This document shows, piece by piece, positions 1 through 11,200 of a DNA stretch of 64,000 nucleotides. A model generated the notes under the pieces. It worked only from the letters and a program-made list of their open reading frames with translations, was not told the DNA's origin and made no database searches. The translations under genes and the position numbers were made by a program. Source of the DNA: Allolobophora icterica. Taxonomy: Eukaryota > Annelida > Clitellata > Crassiclitellata > Lumbricidae. Where the stretch lies: contig OY744605.1 of the NCBI GenBank assembly GCA_963556255.1, positions 64,358,234-64,422,233 of the forward strand. Reading direction: 5' to 3'. The first letter of the stretch is position 1; every line of letters starts with the position of its first letter.

Positions 1-1333
1 TATTTCCGATGTAATGAATTTATTGAAGTGCAAAATATGGAACAAAAATACACAACATATATACTGGAACACTCTTTTACTGTTGCATTTGGGACTCGTA
101 TCAAGTTCCATGTTAATACGAGATTGCATTAGGCCTATGTGTGACGTCATGTGAAAATTATAAAATTCCAATCAAAATTAAATTTAGATCTATATTCCAA
201 TTGCACTGTACCAGAATTCACACTGGAATAAAGGGCATTATAAGAAGAAGGAGAATGTATCATTACATAAACAAAGCTTTTGGAATGATGCATAAGAAAT
301 TATATAAAAAATGTAAAAAAACATGCCTTGGATATTTTTCTCCTGGTTGCTCTCTTTGTGACTGGAATAATGTGTTTCAAGGTCTCGTAACAGCAAGACA
401 AGTTGGCACGCCATCTTGCGTCAGATTGTCTGCGACGCACTTTCATTTGATTTTCACTTGAAGAATTATGAGCAGACCTCATCTTGCTTCTAAAATGATT
501 AGGCAAACTAAGATTGCCCCAAAATATGACGCAAAAAACATGTGGAGTCATGAAAGGCAGACTCGTAATGAAAACCATACCATCCTACTATGAACGTTTC
601 AAGACTATAGACTATACTAGTAATAGTAGACTATAAATAATAAATTTCACAATCGTTCAGCGGTGTCTTTTTTATTTTTCTGTTCACAACTTCAGACGTT
701 GTATACTCTTATCCTGCTTAGGCTGCCTTTCTGTCTCACTGAACTTAACCTTGGAAATGACCGGACTGCAATTCCGTGTTTGGCTCGTCATCATATGATG
801 CTTAGTGCATTATTATGATGGCGCTATAGAAATTCTGCTATTGGATTAGATAATAGTGCACGCAGTATTAAAGACTAGTCATACAACAGGCCTACTTCAG
901 TAACGTTCAATTGTAAATTATACAGTTAACAAAACATTACGATTTACTGGTGACTTTTATTTTAGCAACACAATACTTATTAACGCGAGCATAATAAACA
1001 TGCTGCACGACGGGTAGCTGAACATTTACCGATCGACCGCATTAAGAAATGAATTATACTGCCAAATGTTTACATGACGTTTGAATCGATTGAAAGAACA
1101 AACGATGCCACGATTCCTGAAGGAAAAAAACAAAGGATTTTGCAAAGACATAACATTTCTTACGAAATTCGTCATGAATCGACAGGCGCGTCTTGCCATA
1201 CAATCAAGGACCACTATTACACAGCATGGAAATTTCTTACTAAAGTCGTAATACGTATTTGCGCGTGTATGCACCGCAGCGCCCCTGGCGGCAAGAATGT
1301 ATCATGCTTTTTCACACAGCAAAGTGAGCAAAC
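1..1333. other. Intergenic stretch, nothing recognised
   Basis: AT-rich sequence with only short open frames lacking any family resemblance. No exon with credible splice sites, no RNA gene and no terminal inverted repeat pair was seen. Confidence 0.5.
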
Positions 1334-1640
1334 CAGAGGTGAAAAAACCAAATTTTTGTTTTTTGTTGTTTTTGTTGTTTGGTTTTTACTTCTAAGATTT
1401 TCAATTTTCGGATCATAAAAATCATAAAAATAGCATGAATGAGAGCTCCAACTCAGTTTAATTTAGTTCCGATTTCCGAAATAAAAAATTATTAAATCAA
1501 TAATTATTATTAAAATAACTTCTACAAGAATAAGAAATTTATTTGAAAAAACAAAAAACAAAATTTTGTGGTTTTCTGGGTTTTCTGCTTTTTTAAACCA
1601 AACAAAAACAAAAAACAAAAAGCAACTTTTTCCACCTCTG
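1334..1640. mobile_element. hAT-type MITE, CAGAGGTG family
   Basis: Left end reads CAGAGGTGAAAAAAC and the right end is the inverse of CAGAGGTGGAAAAAG. The 8 bases on each side are gagcaaac and cagcaaac (7 of 8 equal), as expected for an 8-bp hAT target duplication. The interior is T- and A-rich with no coding capacity. A second, decayed copy lies inside the element at 37556-37892. Confidence 0.8.
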
Positions 1641-1993
1641 CAGCAAACGCAGTGTGCATTAAATAAACTCGGCAAATTATAATAGTTTGAAATATAAAAA
1701 TGCCATCTTAAAGTAAGAAATTATGTTCACTATGTGGTGTAATGTCTAAATTACAAACTATAGAACATTCGTAGGCTGCGTACCATGCTCTTCTGTGTAA
1801 GATAGGCCTAGCGTCGGATCACGTTTCGTTTCCCGAAGGTCGCTTATAAATTCCAGAGATTTCGATCTCGGGCTAGCACGGGGGACCTTGAATGGCGTGG
1901 CCGCTATTGAAATGGGCAGCGGTGGTGAAGGATCTAACCCGATCAATTCATTGAAAAATGAGCGAGGTCGCGGCCATACGGTCGCTATAGGCC

Positions 1994-2545
1994 CAGTGAT
2001 GGGCAATAGTTAACTAAAAAGTTGCTAACTATTAGTTTAACTAAAAAAAATTAGTTAAGGAAGAAGTTTAACTAAAAAAAAATAGTTTAGTTAAAACCAT
2101 AGTTTAACTAAAAATTTTTAGTTGCTAACTAAAAAGTTTAACTAAAAAAATCAGCAATATGCAACTATTTTTCCACAGTGAACGTTGAACACTGTCAGCA
2201 AAAAAACATTTTAACGCTGCATGGTTTTAGCATTTACAGCCTGTGTTTTCAAATTCATACACTACTTACAGTGCACATGTAACTGTATACCAGAACAGTA
2301 CACATTGCATAGTTTGAAGGTGAAATTGTCATTGACGCTTTGCATTATTACAGTTTACTTAACGTCTTTTATTGCAAAAATGTTTGTCGTAAATAGTTGG
2401 AAAATAGTTGGAAAAAGTTTAACTACTTTTTTTAGTTTAGTTAACTAATTTCCAAAATCAGTTGCCAACTTTAGTTTAACTACTTTTTTTTAGTTGGAAA
2501 ATAGTTTTAGTTTAACTAAAAAAAATAGTTTAGTGCCCATCACTG
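1994..2545. mobile_element. hAT MITE with AGTTAACTAA subterminal repeats
   Basis: Termini are CAGTGATGGGCA and its inverse, TGCCCATCACTG. The exact 8-bp duplication tataggcc flanks it at 1986-1993 and 2546-2553. Both ends hold many copies of a short motif around AGTTTAACTAAAA in direct and inverted orientation, typical of subterminal transposase-binding repeats in hAT elements. No transposase reading frame is left. Confidence 0.92.
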
Positions 2546-2763
2546 TATAGGCCTACATAAAATCGTGTAGGCCTACATTTACATTTGACTTAATTTTGAA
2601 GACATCTGCATTGGGTATAGCCTACATGAGGTATAACATAAGCTTACTGTATGTTTGCCACTGCAAAATTTCTTCAACATATCATTGAAATTTATATTAA
2701 AAACAGTGCTCAAATTAACAGTCGCCAGTGAGAAACAATGCGAAATTTGGTAGGCCGACCATC

Positions 2764-3129
2764 CAGGTCCGGCTCAAGACATTTGGCGGCCCTAGGCAAA
2801 CCGTCCGAAGGATGGTCACCAAAAACTGTTTGAATTTCGACATGGTAATTTCATCCATCTTTTTGGAATTTCATATTATATTACAAAGAAGTTTATGACC
2901 TTTTTTAAGGAATTCGTCTCAGACAAATGTCATGACCTTTAGGAATTCACGGTAATACCTGCGATTTATTACACCAACACTATAATAGGCCTACTCAACG
3001 TTTTTTCATTTATGAATTTCCATAAATTATTTTTTTATGTTTATTTTTGAAAAATGGAAAATTGGCGGCCTCTAAAAATCGGCGGCCCTAGGCGGCTGCC
3101 TAGTTTGCCTAACGGACGAACCGGGCCTG
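2764..3129. mobile_element. hAT-like MITE, CAGG(T/C)CCGG termini
   Basis: The left end CAGGTCCGGCTC matches the inverse of the right end, CAGGCCCGGTTC. Both arms carry the GGCGGCCCTAGGC motif found in many animal hAT MITEs. Flanking octamers cgaccatc and ctaccaca agree at only 5 of 8 positions, so the insertion is old or my boundary is slightly off. Confidence 0.6.
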
Positions 3130-3244
3130 CTACCACATTCTTGACCAACGTAGGCCTATAATGTACGTTATGCCTCTGTTTCTGAGGTTCAGATTCTTGT
3201 ATCAGAGCTTTCAGTTACTTTATGGACCATATATAATTGAAACA

Positions 3245-3366
3245 TGGCTTCATTCATATGCAAAAACGTCACTTTTCTGCTCGCCCTACAAAAATTTTGC
3301 CGCCTTCACAAATTTTACCCCCGCTGCCCCCTCCCCCAAAGAAAAATCCTGCGGACGCCCATGTCT
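3245..3366. mobile_element. Partial MITE, CATGGGCGTC family (right half)
   Basis: Ends in GCGGACGCCCATG, the inverse of the terminus seen in the element at 10035-10190, and shares its internal GCAAAAACGTCA-like and poly-C segments. The left half and target duplication are not recognisable. Confidence 0.5.
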
Positions 3367-3686
3367 ACGCGTTGTGTTCCTTGCTTGAAGACAATCGTAA
3401 CAATAAATGTTAATGCATTCTCTTGTTTTAAGAGTCTTAACCACATTATATCTAGGTAGGCCTACTTCCTTTCTTTGAAGACGATCGTTACCATATCTAA
3501 GTAGGCCTATTCTTCTGTTTGAAGACAATTGTAACCATATAATATAGACCTATACGTATTCTTTGTTTGAACGCAACCATGCATAAACATGTCTACGCAT
3601 TCTTCTGTTTGAAGACAAAATCGTAACCATATCTAGGCCTACGTATTCTCCTTGCTCGAAAACAATCGTAACCATATATATATATA

Positions 3687-4665
3687 CAGGGCGCGGCAAA
3701 ATAAAGTAATCCTCTGCAGTGTTTGGTTGATATCTCAAGAACGAAGTTGGATTTTTATAAGAAAATTTACACGGCCATTGGTCATTCATATCTACGTACA
3801 ATTGCCAAATTACATTATATTATCACAACAATTGACTAAGTTATGCTATTTGAACAGAGACAAGCCCACGCTTTATAACGTGCAAATTTTACGGTTGCGT
3901 TATTGGTTGTACTGTAGCATTTATTATGAAAACAAAAAACAGGGCACCAGCTTAAAAGCAACGTCATCACAGTGACGTAAATTCATCTGGCAGAGGAACT
4001 TGTAAATAAAGAACTCATATTTAGCTAATATTGTTGTTAAAAACGAGTGTTTTGAACTCAGTAAAAATGGGAAAGGTGTCGCATGAGGACAAAATGCGAA
4101 TGCAGACGCTACGTGAACAGGGATACGGAGCAAAAGCAATAATTCGTTCGTACCCGTACAAACAATGGAAATTAAGTACCGTTCAGAAAATTTGTCGCCG
4201 CATTGATATCACAAACTCCAGCCGAAGCCAAAGACAATCGCCGAGTTGAAAGCCGCTTTGCAGTCAATATGGGACGATATGCCACAGGCGCCGATCAACA
4301 AGGCCATCAAGAACTTTACCAAACGGCTGAAGGCATGCGTGCAGGCCAATGGTTGACACTTTGAACACTTAATGTAAAATTGAAAGTGCAATTCGTAAAG
4401 CTTTGTTGTAAAAATATTTCAAGTTGTACCATTTATTTTTCTTGTTTCTTTACAAAGTAACTATTTTTAACCATGTAAAATCGTGGGGGTGTCGTGTTTG
4501 AAATAACATAACTTTGTCATATTTCAAGATTGTTAAATAACATTTGGAAGTTATATGTAGATGTGAACAGAGAATATCATTACCAAGTTTTATATAAAAA
4601 TTCTAAGCGGTTGCTACAGAATTTGCAACACACTGCAGGGGATTACTTTATTTTGCCGCACCCTG
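3687..4665 (+). mobile_element. Tc1/mariner-superfamily deletion derivative
   Basis: Long terminal inverted repeats begin CAGGG(C/T)GCGGCAAAATAAAG on both ends and remain alignable well inside, down to the TCTACGTA-like segment. TA dinucleotides flank both ends, the mariner target duplication. Only the two ends of a transposase gene remain (4067-4356), so the copy is non-autonomous. It sits in the satellite, inside a short TA run. Confidence 0.9.
4067..4356 (+). pseudogene. Mariner-like transposase, internally deleted
   Basis: The frame from 4067 begins MGKVSHEDKMRMQTLREQG, a helix-turn-helix DNA-binding start of IS630/Tc1/mariner transposases. It runs about 50 residues to a junction near 4215-4232. 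A different frame then gives the C-terminal segment with IWDDMPQAPINKAIKNF and KRLKACVQANG before a stop. The whole DDE catalytic core is missing, so the product cannot transpose anything. The N-terminal piece alone could still be a DNA-binding peptide, but nothing shows it is expressed. Confidence 0.85.
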
Positions 4666-5693
4666 TAGACCTATGTATTCTTCTGTTTGAAGACAATCGT
4701 AACCATATCTACGTATATTCTTCTGTCTGAAGACAACCGTAACCATAGCTACATATTCTTTGTTTGAAGGCAACCGTATCCATAGCTACGTATTCCTTGT
4801 TTGAAGGCAACCGTAAACAATAAACATGTCTACGCATTCTTCTGCTTTGAAGACAGTCGGTCGTAACTATTTCTACGTAGGCCTATTATCTTTGCTTGAA
4901 AACAATCGTAACCATATCTACGTGTTCTTCTGTTTGAAGATAATCGTAACAACGTATACGTATTCTTCTGTTTGAATGACAACCTTAACCATATCTACGT
5001 ATATCATTGTATTTAGTTACCAAGATAGGCTAGAGCCTAGACCTATTATATGAATAATGAATGAGTCAATGACGTCATCGTCGTCGATTGGCTGTATTAC
5101 TTTATTTTAATTTATTGTAATTTGTTACGTTGCGAAATATATCAGTTCCGAACGCCGTGGTGCATTAATTTCACCAAATTTGCCCCAAATCACAATTCAA
5201 ATTTCACGGCATGTGGGGAAATTCGCAGGAAAATAATGCCGAAAATCATGGAATTCACGGCTTGGCGCCGTGACTTCGTGAATTTCTACTATCCCTAGTA
5301 ACCATGTCTATGTAGCCTATACGCCTATTAGGCCTAATTCTTTGAAAACAATCGTAGCCTAACCATATCTACGTAGGCCTATTCTTCTCCTAACCACGAT
5401 AACCACATCTGTAACCACGCATTACGTATTTTTCTGTTTGAAGACAATCGTAACCATGTCTACCTATCCTTCTGTTTGAAAACAATCGTAAGTATACGTA
5501 GGCCTACTTATTCTGCCTCCTTCTTCTTCTGTTTGTAGACAATCGTAACCAAACCTACGTAGGCGTAATCTTTGTTTTAAGACAATCGTAATCATAGGCC
5601 CTATATCTGCGTATTTTTTCTGGAAACAATCGTATCCATTTTTCTACTGTTACTCATGTTTTGACTAGAGTCGTTAATTAACACATATATAGG

Positions 5694-5697
<4 letters not shown>

Positions 5698-5784
<87 letters not shown>
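5698..5784. repeat. (TA)n microsatellite
   Basis: Uninterrupted TA dinucleotides within the satellite array. A second shorter run lies at about 5913-5970. Confidence 0.95.
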
Positions 5785-5785
<1 letters not shown>

Positions 5786-5911
5786 CTATAGTATTTTCTG
5801 TTTGACGACAATCGTAACCATACCTACGTAATTTCTTTGTTTGAAAACAATAGTAGGCCTAACCATGAACCATAATCTACAAATTGTCTTTGTTTGAGGA
5901 CAATCCTAACC

Positions 5912-5971
<60 letters not shown>

Positions 5972-5995
5972 GTATTCTTTTTTTAAGACAATGCG

Positions 5996-6460
5996 GAATA
6001 ACTTCGTGTGATCGACAAACCCTTCTGGCACTATAGTCCCGCCGCACTACAGAGACGAGTAGGCCTATAGTTCGCCTATAAATCGAGTTTGTTCTACCGG
6101 CGTAATTAGGGCCTATTAAAGTGTGGAATGCTCAGACCGCGGCTGGTTCTACTTAAGCAGTTGCATGATGGCCACAGCAGACAGGGGCGTCTATCCCCCT
6201 CTAAGTCATTGGAGCAACTTCCCCTTGCCCCCTCTTTTCCCCCTTCCCTTCCCCACAAAATGGTGACACACACACTGACAGATCCCCCATTTCTTGGATG
6301 GAGCATTTGCTCCAAGGTTTCTATAGTGTAGACATCCCTGACAGCAGATCAACCTCTGATAGTCCGAATGCCCTCTTAAACCACTCCTATAGTTAAAAGG
6401 TTTCCGCTAAATTAAGGCATTATGAAGATACAGTAAGCGATTATGGACACAGTCTATAAG
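5996..6460. other. Intergenic stretch, nothing recognised
   Basis: Contains a pyrimidine-rich stretch near 6190-6260 and small open frames on both strands that look like chance. No gene or element supported. Confidence 0.5.
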
Positions 6461-6631
6461 CAGGCCCGCATTAAGGGGCGGGGGTGCTAAGGGTGCTGCA
6501 GCATCCGGGCCCACAGTTTTGAGGGGCCCGCATTTGCGGAAGTACATTGAGTTTTATTGAACTTGTAATTGGGCTATAGGTAATCACAGCACCCGGGTCC
6601 GCACTAGCCTTAAATCCTTAATGCAGCCCTG
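6461..6631. mobile_element. Short hAT MITE, CAGGCCCGCATTAAG family
   Basis: Left end CAGGCCCGCATTAAG, right end the inverse of CAGGGCTGCATTAAG. Exact 8-bp duplication tctataag at 6453-6460 and 6632-6639. It lies just downstream of the FKBP stop codon and may contribute to the 3' end of that transcript: it carries an antisense AATAAA near 6553. Confidence 0.92.
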
Positions 6632-7064
6632 TCTATAAGTATTTTGCCGAGGAGCTAAATAGGGTCATGGTGCCAACTTAGGCCTCACCGAAACTATCTA
6701 GCGCAAATAGACATATCTCATACTCAGGGATTTATAAGTATGCCTACAGAGAAACGTGTTCTACTATAGGCCCCATACGTACGTAGGCCTACTTCCCCAT
6801 GCATTTTTCAGCACCAAGTTTCCATCAAAGATAAAACAGGATACTTACAGGAAATATTAATCAGTCATAAAACAACCGAACCATAAATAAATTATAGGCA
6901 AATATAACAATCTTGAAACTCGGAGAAACTTGTCACAGGCTGAACATTTTCCAAACTCAACAAACCATACAACGAAATTAAAGACAATACCTAAGCCAAA
7001 CTGCTCGCAGGACTGGCTGAATTGTTTTCTCACTGGTCTCTTGTGCACTGAACTTAAAGCTCAG

Positions 7065-7440
7065 TTAGACAATAGCATCAGACGTTGCTCTGGAAACCAC
7101 TTCAGCTGCAGTATCTTCCGGAGCACCTCTTGCCTCAAAAGAGGTTTGTGGGTTCACAGCATCACCAGAGGTTGCCTTGGAAACCTTGTCAGTTACAGTA
7201 TCTCCTGGAGCATCTCTTGCCTCAAAAGAGGTTTGTGGGTCCACAGCAGCACCAGAGGTCGCCTTGGAAACCTTGTCAGTTGCAGTATCTCCTGGAGCAT
7301 CTCTTGCCTCAACAGACGTCTGTGGGTCAACAGAAGCGTTAGAGGTTGCCTTGGGAACGTTTCCAGCTGCAGTATCTCCTTGAGCATCTCTTGTCTTAAC
7401 AGACGTTTGTGGATTGACATCAGAGGTTGCATTCGAAACG
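7065..7440 (-). repeat. Coding minisatellite in FKBP tail, 87-bp unit
   Basis: The last exon encodes four clear 29-30-residue repeats, each with a PQTS(V/F)EARDAPGDT core and a KATS segment, plus a decayed first copy. The unit is hydrophilic and rich in Ala, Thr, Ser and Asp, so probably disordered. The frame is maintained to a TAA at 7065-7067. The vertebrate FKBP52 tail is much shorter and not repetitive in this way. Confidence 0.9.
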
Positions 7441-8182
7441 GTTTCATCTGCAGAATATTCTGGAATATCTTGAGTCTCGGCAGAGGATTCTTGTTCTGGT
7501 GTAGCACAGCCACAGTGGTCAGCTGATGTTGTCACCCTCTTTTGATGACAAATTGAGAAAATAGGGAAGCAAATGAAATTTAAATTAAATAATTTTTCTT
7601 CAAGTAAACAAGGTAACAAAATGTTGTTAATAATATTATTAGATCTTAAATTTTGGCACAAGCTTTACTAGAGCTGTCTAGCTGCAGTATGGAGGTTTAC
7701 AGTCAGGAGCGTAGCCAGACTTAAATTCAAGAGGAGGCAAAAAAATCTTGAAAAAAATTTGATGACCTTTTTTCGGAGATTGCTGCCCAAAGAAATTGAT
7801 GACCTTTTTTTGGGAGATTTCTCTGTCAAAAAATTTTTAAATTTATAAAACCAAGAGGAGGCAACTGCCTCCTCTTGCCTCAATGTAGCTACGCCTATGT
7901 TCACAGACTGAGTTAAGACTAATTAGCTGATTCTCTCGACTATGCTAATTAAGGCACCAACGTGATATGTAGTCAAATTCATACAACATGCTATGGGTGT
8001 CAACTGCAAATATGTTAGTCATTTATATGACTTTAATGTTTCAATGTTTGCATCTCCATAGAATGATTTTTCAACCAATTTGTGCTTTTAAGAAGTTTCT
8101 GTACAGCCTCTTAAACAAGTGTGTTACCATAAGTTTTTACCGGAATAAGTGTGTCTGTGTTTGTGTGTGCAAATGTGTGCAA

Positions 8183-8213
<31 letters not shown>

Positions 8214-8215
8214 TA

Positions 8216-8277
<62 letters not shown>

Positions 8278-11200
8278 CATATGTGTGTGTGTGTGCGTGT
8301 GCATATGTGTGTGCGTGTTTGTGTGTAGGTACATTAAAAACAAACCTCCGAAAGTTTTTCGAACATTGCACGATAGGTCTTCTTCTCCTTCTGCCGCAAG
8401 TCCCATAGCAGGCGCTCGGAAATGGAGAGCTGAAACCTGGCAGTTCGGTTGTCTGGATCAATATTGAGAACGGCTCTGAAGTCCTTCATTGCATCCTCAA
8501 AGTTTTGCAATCCATGATTGGCCTAAAAAAACATAAATCCACTGATACATGTGCCTAGCCTAATATAAAGACTTCTGTAGCACCATTTCATCATAATCCA
8601 CAAAGCTTCGAGTGGAGTGACATCTGTAAATAAACTCACGTCAAAACCCTATAGGTCAGAGAAACCATAAATTATGCTACAGTGGGTAAAACAGAGTAAC
8701 AGACAGATTGTAGTTTAGATATATAAGTCTTGGCCTAGAGTCGTGAGTTTTCATCTAAAATTATGTCTCTTTCTATCGTTTCATATGAATGATTAATTAA
8801 TTATTCACACATTGAAAACGGAAAGGTAGCAAACTTGTTCTGCATGTCTTCGTAAATTTCTTGGAACTGTTTGTGTAAAAAATCTTTTTCGTTAAAGTGC
8901 AAACACAGACATAACAATACATTTAATGTGAACCTTTTTACACTACTGAAAGGTGTCAACATAAGAACAGCTAGAGAGTATAAACTGAACTAACTTGGCC
9001 TCTTCTGTACCATGCCTTCTCGCATATGGGGTCAATGGTTAGGGCCAAGCTACAGGCCTCGGCTGCCTCTTTGTAGCTGTCGAGTTTCAGAAGACAAGCT
9101 GCTACGTTGAGGTATGCAGCCAAGAGCAAAGATGTGCGCTGTTCTCTGGCACTGCCTTCCAGCGATTCTTCAAACTGTAAATACTCTACAACTTTCTTGT
9201 AGCGATGTAATGCCAGCTTGATCTTTCCTGCCTACAATAACCAACCAGAAACTTAAAAAACTCTGGTATGGAAGCCTACAATAGGTAATTGTCTTCCATT
9301 TTGAAAATTTTAAAATCATGCCTCAAAACGTTTTACAATGAACTTTGGCACAAGGTGTATAGAGACGTCTTCTGGGACAAGGTATACAGTCGCTTGCCTT
9401 GTAATTTTGAGATTATGGGTTCCAGCCTTCCCTTCACTCTATACGGACCTTTAAGTAAGTCCTTCACAGGCTTCACTCACAATTCCTTAGCACCATCAGA
9501 TCAATTGATGCTTGATCATTAGATGGACTTAATTGATAAATGCACAAGAAATAATAAGTTTTGAATTAACTCTCATACATAATATTGTTTTCTATTGATG
9601 ACATCAGTTGGACAAGATGCTGACCTTGTAATATTGGGTACCTCTGTCCTTATCGATGACAGATTGTTCAAGTTTCTCCTCTAGAGTCATGTCGAAGAAT
9701 TCTTTCACCTAATTTGAAAAACAAGCATTTAAATTTCTTTTCCAAAGTTTAAATTCAGTCAGTGAATTGGCATTCTCCAAACTGTTCACATTTCTTACAC
9801 TGAATCCCGAAAGTTTGGCACAGAGTTCCTCTGTAATCACAGGTATTGTATACCCACTTAGGACCAGGTTTCATCACAGTGGGGGCAAACAAGAGTAGGA
9901 GATGTTGGACAATACAATACCAGACAATTCAAATAGATAAGCAAACTTGTGTCCAACATTACTGTACTACTGTAATACCAGTAGCTTCTAAATGGAGGCA
10001 TGTAATAAGTGCATTACTCTTACCTTATGACACTCATGGGCGTCTGGAGGGGGGCAAGAGTCCCCATTTGCCCACCCTGGATTTTGAAAATTGTCTCGTT
10101 TTCTGTGTTCATGAATAGCCTATGCAGAAACGTCATTTCCCTCCCGCCCCAGAAAAATTCCCCCTAGAAAAATTCCTGCAGACCCCCATGATGACACCCT
10201 TTCCATTCTGATATTGTTTCAATGCTCACCCTTTCACAGCTTTTCAGTTCAACTTCATAGACAAGGTCTGAGTTCGGTGGGATGGAGAATGCTGGATATC
10301 CCTCAGCACCATAGGCCAGGCCAGACTTAACCTTTAGCCTCGCTTTCTCTCCTCTTGAGAATCGCTTCAGTGCTATCTCCACTCCTTCCACTATGCCAAC
10401 CTCTGACCCTTCGCCAAGCTGAAAGCGGACCAATCGATCCTGAAAGACACGATCTCCGCATCTGCCAACAATGTAAACTGCAAGCAGAAAAGCAATCATT
10501 GTAGTGTCTAGCAGTATAACAGAACATTTATATAGCACCTTCTACAAGTTTCATATATTTCTGTATGTAAAAGAATTATTTAAGTACAATTTTTCTGTTG
10601 GCAATCTGGTATGATTTTGCTTTCAAGAAAGAAATACAGCAAATTCTGTATAAATAGAAACTGATACATTTACGGTACAATGTCAGTCATTTTACCCAAT
10701 TTCTTTAGGGATAATTCAGAGGAAAGGTCCTGGGGCTTAAGGACGTTTATATGTACATACATACGCATGCATGTATGTATCTAGTAATATAGTATTTAGT
10801 GCCTTTTAAATATCTCACAAAAGCACTGCCTAAGCCATTGTAAGTTGTGTAAACGCTTTATCGATGAGCTGCATTGGCTTCCCAGTCGCTTTTAATACAC
10901 ACTCGCCATTACAGTGTTAAAGTTTATTAAGAATAAAAAGCTCGTCAGTAAGCAGAATGCTCCGATAGCTACACAGCCACCATTATATATATAGAGATCT
11001 CTCTCGCATCTGAAATTCTGATCAAAGACTAGCTATCCATGAACCTTACTTTCACAAATGGCTCCTTCGTTGGGAGATCCAATTCCTTCGCCCTTCTTCA
11101 GCCGGCTTCTGTAAATGCTACCATCTCCTTCCTCTGAAACGTCTTCACCTATATGAGAACAATACAGATCTATGTTGTTTGACAATCACCGCCATGGGCG

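Larger units (their letters stand above)
3365..5995. repeat. Degenerate tandem satellite, ~45-bp unit
   Basis: A unit centred on TTCTGTTTGAAGACAATCG followed by TAACCATATCTACGTA recurs some twenty or more times with substitutions and small gaps. The array is broken by the mariner at 3687-4665, by unrelated sequence at about 5025-5290, and by TA runs. Many junctions contain TAGGCCTA. Function unknown. Confidence 0.85.

Noticed and set aside
1758..2006. 82-codon minus-strand open frame with higher GC
   Set aside because: Its start lies in the terminal repeat of the hAT MITE at 1994, no splice context was found and the peptide matches nothing I know.
7988..8467. Open frames rich in Val-Cys or His-Thr
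   Set aside because: They arise from the TG/CA microsatellite in an FKBP intron; only the short 8346-8522 part on the minus strand is a true exon.
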